Source: Christensenella sp. UBA1224
Lineage (GTDB): Bacteria > Bacillota > Clostridia > Christensenellales > Aristaeellaceae
Assembly: GCA_002309235.1 (NCBI GenBank)
Contig: DBXA01000154.1
Coordinates: 36,314-43,964, forward strand
DNA: 7,651 nucleotides
Reading direction: 5' to 3'
Of this stretch, positions 1 to 5,293 are shown piece by piece. A program made the translations under genes and the position numbers. Positions within the stretch are counted from its first letter, which is position 1. Every line of letters starts with the position of its first letter. A model generated the notes under the pieces. The model saw nothing but the letters and a program-made list of their open reading frames with translations, made no database searches and was not told the DNA's origin.

Positions 1-128
1 GTGAATGCCTGCGGAACAGCTATCATATCCTCAGTCACGAAAGAACTTCTCTGCCCGCCTTCCGCACATACTGACACTGTGCCGAGGAGCAGCAGTATCG
101 AAAGCAGGAACGCCGTCGTTCGCCTCAT
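1..128 (-). CDS. Start of a second exported protein, cut by the window edge
   Basis: Only 42 residues are visible. The ATG at 128 follows AGGAGG (137-142) at eight bases, and the gene starts 50 bases after the DUF6273 stop with no terminator between, so it is likely in the same operon. The protein starts with MRRTTAFLLS, a leucine-rich core and V-C-A before E-G-G, a signal peptidase I type site at about residue 22. The cysteine at 21 is preceded by V-S-V, a poor lipobox, so a lipoprotein is less likely. The signal peptide resembles that of the DUF6273 protein just upstream (A-F-L-L and L-G-T-V are shared), so the two may be paralogues. The mature part seen is too short to name a family. Confidence 0.8.
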   Translation of the reverse strand, partial: MRRTTAFLLSILLLLGTVSVCAEGGQRSSFVTEDMIAVPQAF

Positions 129-178
129 CGGAAAAGCCTCCTATTCTATATGCCGACAGTCAGCGCATGGGATATCTG

Positions 179-2092
179 TCAAAAGCCAATGTCGATCCAG
201 ATGGCCGGCCTTACGCCGGTCAGGCCCAGGCTCACGGCGCTGCCCTCATACGGGATCGTACCGGTACTCTGCACGCGCACGGCACTGTCGCTGCGGGAGC
301 CGGGCGATCGCAGCCACCACTGGCAGGCAGGCTTACCGTCGGTCAGAGCATTTTTGTCTGTACCGACGCCCTGCGCCTTCGCGTATTCCGTCGGCGCACA
401 CCTGCGATCCGCATCACTGATAAAGTACTTTTCCGCCTCCGCGATGCTCAGCAGGAACACGTTATCCTTTGTACTGTTCCCCGCGGGAGTCCCGTGTTTC
501 GGGTTAGGCTCCGCCGGGACCTCCATCGTAACGATCTTTTTCTTTTCGGAAGGCACAAATGCCTGATCCATAAAATCACCGTTGAGCCATTTCCTGAGTG
601 AAGAGTCCTTCCAATCCACCTTTTTCCAGGAGCTGTGATACTGCTGGCAATCCAGCGCATACCGGCTTATCAGAAGCGCCTTTCCATCCCGCACCTCCAA
701 CACCCGCCATTCGATGGCTGTATTGTCCGTACCGGAAGCCGTCTGCGGGTAATGTCCATAGGTGATGATATCACCGACCGAATAGGTCTCGGCAGCCGTC
801 TCTTTGTATGCCCCGATCCAGACGCGCACGCGGTCGTAGTTTTCCAGTCTGTCATAGTCCACACGCATGCGCGAATTCCACTTATCGCTCAGGCTCTGGT
901 AGGTATAAAACAGGGTAAAGCTGTCGCCGCGCATGAGCGTGTCCAGATCTCCGGACTTTCCGGGATCCAGCGTCGAATATGTCAGGCTGCCGTCAACCGG
1001 AACATTTGTGCATTCAAAATGTTCTTTCAGCGAACTGTGCAGCCGTTCCACAGTCGTTCTGCCCTCGCTTGACCCGGATGAGAGGATCCTCCACAATATG
1101 GCACCATCCCATGTGCCGATGCGGCTGACATAGATCCTGTCAAAAGGTATATTCCGGAAGGTGAATTCCAGATCCGTTTCATCCACGTTCCACCATGCTT
1201 CATCGCTGGAGGTTTCGTTATATGTGTGGCCCTGCTTGCCGAAGACATCATTCATTTCCTTCTTTAAGGAAACCAGGTCCGGAGACAGTATCCATCCGTC
1301 CAGCAGAATATCCCATGCATCACGGCTGCTGTTCCAGAATATATCCATGTTTTTTTGAGAAGCAGTCGATCCTGCCGTCTTGGTGATTTTCGTTACGGGA
1401 GATACCGTCGGGTCCGGATCCAGATCCGATTCCGGATCCAGTTTTGTAACAGGCATGGGAGACCGCTTTGCCTGAATGTCTTCTTCAGGTTCGATATCCA
1501 TGAGCTCCAGGATAGCCGCATACAGATCCTCGCTGTCCCGCCAGTTGAGATCTTTCAGTATTTTCGCCGCCTTTTCATACTCTCCGGCTTCATAAGCGGC
1601 CTTTCCCTGCTCGTAAGCTTTCCCCGTCAGGTTGATCTGACGGTCAAAAGCATCCAAAGTATCCCTGATCTCCGCATAACAGTGCCAGGCAGATGCATAA
1701 TCCTCTTCTTTCTCCAGCAGTCTCGCCTCTATATACGATATCAGCCCGTCACAGGAAGGCAGGGCATTTTCCGCCAGGGAAGCGGCAAAAGAGCCTTCCT
1801 CTGCCAACAGGGACAGGCGGTATGCCGCCATCTCCAGATCCGGTTCTCCCCCTTCATCCAACAGGAAGATATCCGAAAGGGCCTGCGCATATTGCTTATA
1901 ATTCTTCGCCTCGCCATAATTGCCTGCTTTGCCGAATGTGATCGCTGCCTGCTGCGCCTGCTGAGAAGTCATGTCCCGGAGGGAGGCGATACCCATTTCA
2001 TAGTAATCCTTCTGGTCAAAGACCGCGCCGGCGGGCACAGTGCCCAGGCAAGTGAGCAATACAGCCAGCAGGAACGCAAGCATCCGTTTCAT
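179..2092 (-). CDS. Exported TPR-like and DUF6273-domain protein
   Basis: 637 residues. The first 23 are a signal peptide: basic MKRM, a hydrophobic core, and A-G-A as the signal peptidase I site, so the protein is exported and has no lipobox or second membrane span. Two TPR-like helical segments follow, at about 32-71 (with A-G-N-Y-G-E-A) and 156-197 (with A-G-E-Y-E-K-A), a type common in clostridial surface proteins. A Pro/Asp/Thr linker lies at about 210-245. Residues 250-430 are a beta-rich domain, rich in Trp and Tyr, that I do not recognise. DUF6273 covers about 438-636: G-D-I-I-T-Y-G-H-Y-P-Q, E-W-R-V-L, S-S-L-R-K-W-L-N, Q-W-W-L-R-S-P-G and a final V-R-P-A-I-W-I. This domain is thought to be related to C-type-lectin/FGE-like folds and may bind ligands; no enzyme activity is known to me. 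It follows the YukD-like gene by 78 bases. Possible roles are a surface receptor, a partner of the kinase outer domain, or an immunity factor. Confidence 0.85.
   Translation of the reverse strand: MKRMLAFLLAVLLTCLGTVPAGAVFDQKDYYEMGIASLRDMTSQQAQQAAITFGKAGNYGEAKNYKQYAQALSDIFLLDEGGEPDLEMAAYRLSLLAEEGSFAASLAENALPSCDGLISYIEARLLEKEEDYASAWHCYAEIRDTLDAFDRQINLTGKAYEQGKAAYEAGEYEKAAKILKDLNWRDSEDLYAAILELMDIEPEEDIQAKRSPMPVTKLDPESDLDPDPTVSPVTKITKTAGSTASQKNMDIFWNSSRDAWDILLDGWILSPDLVSLKKEMNDVFGKQGHTYNETSSDEAWWNVDETDLEFTFRNIPFDRIYVSRIGTWDGAILWRILSSGSSEGRTTVERLHSSLKEHFECTNVPVDGSLTYSTLDPGKSGDLDTLMRGDSFTLFYTYQSLSDKWNSRMRVDYDRLENYDRVRVWIGAYKETAAETYSVGDIITYGHYPQTASGTDNTAIEWRVLEVRDGKALLISRYALDCQQYHSSWKKVDWKDSSLRKWLNGDFMDQAFVPSEKKKIVTMEVPAEPNPKHGTPAGNSTKDNVFLLSIAEAEKYFISDADRRCAPTEYAKAQGVGTDKNALTDGKPACQWWLRSPGSRSDSAVRVQSTGTIPYEGSAVSLGLTGVRPAIWIDIGF
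1413..1441 (+). repeat. Short direct repeat in the Asp-Pro linker of the DUF6273 protein
   Basis: An 11-base unit TCCGGATCCAG occurs at 1413-1423 and 1431-1441, with related GATCC steps between. It encodes the D-P-E-S-D-L-D-P-D linker on the minus strand, so it is coding low complexity that could vary in length between strains. Confidence 0.6.
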
Positions 2093-2099
2093 CCGCAAA

Positions 2100-2106
2100 C
2101 CTCCCC
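2100..2106 (-). promoter_or_regulatory. Ribosome binding site deciding the DUF6273 gene start
   Basis: GGGGAGG lies seven bases before the ATG at 2092. The in-frame ATG further upstream at 2155 has no ribosome site and would put 21 extra residues before a clear signal peptide, so 2092 is the start. Confidence 0.85.
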
Positions 2107-2167
2107 ATACAGAACAGACATGCACCCGGGCTTTACCGGACCATGATGAGATCATTTCAAATAAACC

Positions 2168-2186
2168 GCTCTATACCAGATAGAGC
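2168..2186 (-). other. Perfect 7-base inverted repeat over the stop of the YukD-like gene
   Basis: GCTCTAT, a five-base loop, then ATAGAGC; an outer U-G pair could add one more step. The right arm contains the TAG stop codon (2173-2171). The RNA downstream is GGTTTATTTG, which is T-rich but not a continuous T run, so it is at best a weak terminator or attenuator, or an RNA-processing site. It stands at the start of the 78-base gap before the DUF6273 gene. Confidence 0.4.
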
Positions 2187-2434
2187 ATATCCGAATCCCG
2201 TATGCCGCTTTCCTGCAGGGTAGCGTTCGGATCCGCGAATACCTCTCCCGTGCCGCCGCGGCACAACAGCTGCTCCTTCGAAAGCAAAAGACCGCCTTCG
2301 TGCAGCTTTTCGAGCATCGCTGCGAGTACGGGAACCACATCCCGTACCTTCAGGCTTGCCGGAAGCCGCACATCGTGTACAATGCCGCTGATCGGCAGCA
2401 TCACGCGGATCAGTATCTTATCATCAGCGCTCAT
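2171..2434 (-). CDS. YukD/EsaB-like ubiquitin-fold protein of type VII secretion
   Basis: 87 residues, a usual size for YukD/EsaB. The pattern is a beta-grasp fold: strand I-L-I-R-V-M-L (7-13), strand H-D-V-R-L-P (20-25), a helix at about 30-45, then L-C-R-G-G-T at 57-62 and an ending of D-S-D-M-L-Y-L-V, which is typical of the family. There is no C-terminal Gly-Gly, so it is not expected to be conjugated like ubiquitin. In Ess/Yuk systems this protein is a small cytoplasmic accessory or regulator of secretion. It overlaps the FHA gene by four bases, the closest coupling in the window. A similar domain occurs in other type VII proteins (EccD N-terminus), but as a free 87-residue protein the YukD/EsaB assignment fits best. 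This gene is the main evidence that the locus belongs to type VII secretion. Confidence 0.85.
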   Translation of the reverse strand: MSADDKILIRVMLPISGIVHDVRLPASLKVRDVVPVLAAMLEKLHEGGLLLSKEQLLCRGGTGEVFADPNATLQESGIRDSDMLYLV

Positions 2435-3030
2435 TTCTCCGCCTCCTGTATCTCTTCAAAGGCACATGCCTTAAAGCCCGCGGGCTTCGTGTAAAAAAGG
2501 GTATCCCCTTCTATGCGCATTTTCATGAGAGGCGGCACCAGCACCTCTTCGCCTTCCTTCAGCAAAGAGCGGCTGCCCCTAAGGAATTGCCCGCCTACAT
2601 AGCTGCCGTTCGCGCTCATATCCGTATAGACAAAGCCTCCCTGCCCATCCCGGCTGAAGCGCCCATGGCAGCGGGATACCAGGCAATCCTTATAGACGAT
2701 CTCGTTTGCGGAGGCATGCCCCACAGAAAAGCCTTCCATGCCGGAAAGACTTGCCATGCCTCTCTCCTGCGCCGCAGGGCGTACGGCGACTGCCGCTTCC
2801 ATTCCGTCACCGCGCAGCGTGAGGCTGAGCGGTTCTCCGGCATTCAGAGCGCCTGTGATCTCCCGGCCATCCTCCAGAAAACGGAAGCCCTGTCCCGCAT
2901 AGAGCCAGCCGGAACGGTAGGTCACCGCCGGCACGCCAAACAGCTTTTCCCCGAGCGATACCTCCAGAAGACCTGCCGGTACAAGCGCTTCCTCATATCC
3001 GAGGGATGAAAAAAGAGTGATCGCGATCAT
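2431..3030 (-). CDS. FHA-domain protein, resembling the N-terminal module of EssC
   Basis: 199 residues, no signal peptide or membrane span, so cytoplasmic. Residues 1-75 are a beta-rich lead domain (L-A-G-x-G-F at about 43-49) that resembles a second, degenerate FHA-like fold. The FHA domain covers about 100-178: F-S-V-G-H at 101-105, N109-E-I, V118-S-R-C-H122, and S139-A-N-G-S-Y at 139-144. FHA domains bind phosphothreonine peptides, usually pTxxD or pTxxI. The Ser, Arg and His of SRxH and the Asn-Gly pair are kept, but the usual Arg after the first glycine is His105, which could weaken phosphate binding. The order (lead domain, then FHA) matches the N-terminus of the T7SS ATPase EssC, here without the ATPase part. 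It lies 10 bases after the kinase and overlaps the YukD-like gene, so it is probably a kinase partner or a T7SS adaptor. Confidence 0.85.
   Translation of the reverse strand: MIAITLFSSLGYEEALVPAGLLEVSLGEKLFGVPAVTYRSGWLYAGQGFRFLEDGREITGALNAGEPLSLTLRGDGMEAAVAVRPAAQERGMASLSGMEGFSVGHASANEIVYKDCLVSRCHGRFSRDGQGGFVYTDMSANGSYVGGQFLRGSRSLLKEGEEVLVPPLMKMRIEGDTLFYTKPAGFKACAFEEIQEAEK
2442..2447 (-). promoter_or_regulatory. Ribosome binding site of the YukD-like gene, inside the FHA gene
   Basis: AGGAGG lies seven bases before the ATG at 2434. The ATG shares an ATGA with the TGA stop of the FHA gene, so the two proteins are probably made by coupled translation and in similar amounts. Confidence 0.75.
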
Positions 3031-3036
3031 ATCTGT

Positions 3037-3042
3037 CCCCTC
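3037..3042 (-). promoter_or_regulatory. Ribosome binding site deciding the FHA gene start
   Basis: GAGGGG ends six bases before the ATG at 3030 and overlaps the kinase stop codon (3043-3041), typical of translational coupling. An upstream in-frame ATG at 3084 would add 18 basic residues overlapping the kinase gene, so 3030 is preferred. Confidence 0.7.
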
Positions 3043-5182
3043 ATTTGACGATCTCGGTCTCAAGATCCGCCATGCGGGTCTCACCTAAGTAGAAGGCCAG
3101 CCTGGCATTCCCGTATTCCACGCCGCCGTTGGCCATCATGGCATCGATCAGGCCATCCGCCGGGATCAGCACCGTCTGGAAAGAACGTTCCGTATCCGGA
3201 ACGAACCCCATGGCGTGGTCCGTGATCACCTTGCCGGATTCCATGCACAGTGTGATCAGTATATCCTGCTTCTCCGGGCGTTCGCTTCCCGCATAGGAGA
3301 TGACCAGACGGAAATAATAGCACGAATCCTGGTATTCCGCTTTTGCCGTCTTCAGCTTCATGGAAGGGGCGTTCCGGACAGTCGTCCTGTTGTTGAGCTG
3401 GCCGATCGGGCTGAAATCATCCTGCCTCACCACGCTCCACTTATAGGATACGATATCCGCATCGCAATCCTGTATGCTGATCTCCGCCGGACTCCTGGCC
3501 GCCGTTGTGAACCGGACCTCCCTGCCGTTCCCATCCTGCAGGATGTAGGCAACATCCGGCAGAAGCCCTGTGATCTCGGCACTGCCTTCGGTGACATCCT
3601 GCTTCTTTGAGAGATATTCCGACCCGACAGGATAATAGACGCAGGGGCCGGACAATGCTCCCGTAACGGAAACGGCGCAGCCCTTCACCTCGACCTGCAG
3701 AGGCACAGGCGTTATCTCCGGCTCTGCAGGCACGGGATCGGAAGGCGCAGGACGGGCGAACCATATGACGAGCCCGATCAGCAGCGCCGCCGCAGGCAGC
3801 AGCACGCGAAGGCGCTTGCGCAGCTTTTCCTTCTTCTCTCTTTTTTTTCGCTGCTCCTCATCCTCTGTCGGGATATCCAGGGTCTCCATCTTCGGCTTAT
3901 TATCATCAACGACAGTATCCCAATCCGCCACGGCAGAGGAAGCATCCTTCTCCTTCGGTTTTTCTGTTTTCTGCTCTTTGCCCGGAAGAACATCGCCCAG
4001 CACCTGCCTGGTGCGCCTTCCCGTGGAACGGGCGTCCGTGACTGCCGGACCGGCATCCGCGGAGCTGCCGGTATCCGGCTTGCTTTCCCGCTGATCCCGG
4101 ACAGGTTCTTCTTTCTCCGTTTCCGCCCGGGTCTCCGGCTTCACCGCAGCGCTTTCGCCATGAGAAGCACCGGCACCCGCAGAATAGAGGTCTACGCGCC
4201 TGCGGCCTTCTCCCGCCGGTGCAGCCGTGCCCGCACCGGTGTTTTCGGCACTCTGGTCATGGAAGGGCAGAACGGCAGATTTCATATCCCCGGCGCCTGC
4301 AACCGCCGCCTCCAGAGCATTATAAAACGCCATGGCGGAGGGATACCTCTCTTCCGGATCGATGGCGCAGGCCTTGCAGAGGACCGTACGCACAGCATCG
4401 TTCCCCGCATATCTTGGCGGCGGAAAACGCTTATGCCCGGAGCTGATGGCCTCCTGCCGCGCTGCCCAGGCCCTGTTCCGGCTTTCCTGATCAAAGCCTT
4501 CCTGGTAAGGCATTTTATCATTGTTAAACAGCACGTAAGCAGTCAATCCCAGAGAATACAGATCCCCCGAGATATTCTGCCCCCCGCCCGGCTGATACTC
4601 CGGCGGCGCAAAGGTGCGGGTATAGCGGCTCTGGGTATCGTGGTCCACCATGATGCCGGCAACGCCGAAATCCGACAGCATAAAGCCTGTCTTGTCAACC
4701 AGTATGTTCTCCGGTTTGATATCCCTGTGAAGGATGCCCCTGGCGTGGCACGCATCCACCGCCGTGCTGACATCCTGTATGACACGGAGCACTTCACGTA
4801 CGGTATGGCTGCCCTCACGCAGCCAAACGGTGAGCGGTGTGAGCAGGTCCATGCGGATGAAGGCATCTATGGTCTTTCCATCCGGGCTGTTGATGACGCT
4901 GTAATCCCGTATCGCAGCCACCTGTGGGATCTCATCCAGAGAAAGCTGGGTGCGGATCTCATTGATGAGCTGGGCCTGGGCATCCAGGAAGCGGGCGCTC
5001 ATGGCGTCTCCGCGGCGCTCCAGGTGGATCCACTTGAGAGCCGCCTGCGTCCCGTCTTCCTTCTCCAGGCGGAATACCTTTCCGGCACCACCATCCCCTA
5101 TCTTTTCCGCGACCTTCCATCCTCTGAGGACATCCAGCTCAAGAAATTCTTCCGGTATCCGTATCTCCATATCCATAGGCAT
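3041..5182 (-). CDS. Membrane-anchored Hanks-type Ser/Thr protein kinase with non-PASTA outer domain
   Basis: 713 residues. The kinase domain (about 20-290) has all main motifs: glycine loop G29-D-G-G-A-G34, Lys50, catalytic H152-R-D154 with K156 and N159, D171-F-G173, the activation segment with threonines before A192-P-P-E195, and D207 in D-L-Y-S. It should be an active kinase. Residues 300-455 are a charged, low-complexity linker ending in a basic stretch. One membrane span lies at about 459-476, placing residues 478-713 outside the cell. This outer part looks beta-rich, has no PASTA repeats, and is not a family I recognise; it probably senses a ligand or partner. The ATG at 5182 follows AAGGAG at five bases. 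The FHA gene starts 10 bases after the stop, which suggests that kinase and phosphopeptide reader act together, perhaps controlling secretion. The kinase call is firm; substrate and signal are unknown. Confidence 0.95.
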   Translation of the reverse strand: MPMDMEIRIPEEFLELDVLRGWKVAEKIGDGGAGKVFRLEKEDGTQAALKWIHLERRGDAMSARFLDAQAQLINEIRTQLSLDEIPQVAAIRDYSVINSPDGKTIDAFIRMDLLTPLTVWLREGSHTVREVLRVIQDVSTAVDACHARGILHRDIKPENILVDKTGFMLSDFGVAGIMVDHDTQSRYTRTFAPPEYQPGGGQNISGDLYSLGLTAYVLFNNDKMPYQEGFDQESRNRAWAARQEAISSGHKRFPPPRYAGNDAVRTVLCKACAIDPEERYPSAMAFYNALEAAVAGAGDMKSAVLPFHDQSAENTGAGTAAPAGEGRRRVDLYSAGAGASHGESAAVKPETRAETEKEEPVRDQRESKPDTGSSADAGPAVTDARSTGRRTRQVLGDVLPGKEQKTEKPKEKDASSAVADWDTVVDDNKPKMETLDIPTEDEEQRKKREKKEKLRKRLRVLLPAAALLIGLVIWFARPAPSDPVPAEPEITPVPLQVEVKGCAVSVTGALSGPCVYYPVGSEYLSKKQDVTEGSAEITGLLPDVAYILQDGNGREVRFTTAARSPAEISIQDCDADIVSYKWSVVRQDDFSPIGQLNNRTTVRNAPSMKLKTAKAEYQDSCYYFRLVISYAGSERPEKQDILITLCMESGKVITDHAMGFVPDTERSFQTVLIPADGLIDAMMANGGVEYGNARLAFYLGETRMADLETEIVK

Positions 5183-5293
5183 TCTTACTCCTTAGGAAGT
5201 GACCGCGTATTCTTTCGGCAAAACAATATTTACCATTATGTCGGTGTCATTTTGAGCTTTACCATGTACCAACGGTAGTCGCAGGCTGTATTA
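5183..5293 (-). other. Intergenic gap between lipase-like gene and kinase gene
   Basis: This 111-base gap is the longest non-coding stretch in the window. It has no open frame with a ribosome site and no strong hairpin followed by a T run, so I see no intrinsic terminator for the lipase-like gene. It is more A+T-rich than the genes around it, as expected for a promoter region. It holds the kinase ribosome site AAGGAG at 5188-5193, five bases before the ATG at 5182. Confidence 0.6.
5223..5250 (-). promoter_or_regulatory. Possible weak sigma-A type promoter ahead of the kinase gene
   Basis: On the minus strand ATGACA (5250-5245, five of six bases of the -35 consensus) is followed after 16 bases by TATTGT (5228-5223, four of six of the -10 consensus). 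Transcription would start near 5216, leaving a leader of roughly 34 bases with the ribosome site near its end. The match is weak and could be chance. If real, it would let the kinase-FHA-YukD part be expressed separately from the lipase-like gene. Confidence 0.25.

Noticed and set aside
179..400. Diversity-generating retroelement variable region at the DUF6273 C-terminus
   Set aside because: C-type-lectin-like folds are often targets of such elements, but the C-terminal codons are not Asn-rich (AAY), and no template repeat or reverse transcriptase is in the window.
1355..2146. 263-codon open frame on the plus strand
   Set aside because: It is antisense to the TPR-like half and signal peptide of the DUF6273 gene; rich in Arg, Ile and Phe with no domain pattern, so a shadow frame.
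2093..2155. Longer start for the DUF6273 protein at 2155
   Set aside because: No ribosome site before it, and it would bury a good signal peptide behind 21 residues; 2092 has GGGGAGG at seven bases.
3031..3084. Longer start for the FHA protein at 3084
   Set aside because: It would overlap the kinase gene by 44 bases and add a basic, unstructured lead not seen in FHA proteins; 3030 has its own ribosome site.
4160..5278. 372-codon open frame on the plus strand across the kinase gene
   Set aside because: It lies antisense to the conserved kinase motifs, its translation has no recognisable domain or protein-like pattern, and it is explained by composition and codon use of the real gene.
5183..5293. 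Intrinsic terminator after the lipase-like gene
   Set aside because: No stable stem followed by a T run is visible on the transcribed strand; only the short direct repeat TTTACCAT (plus strand) occurs.
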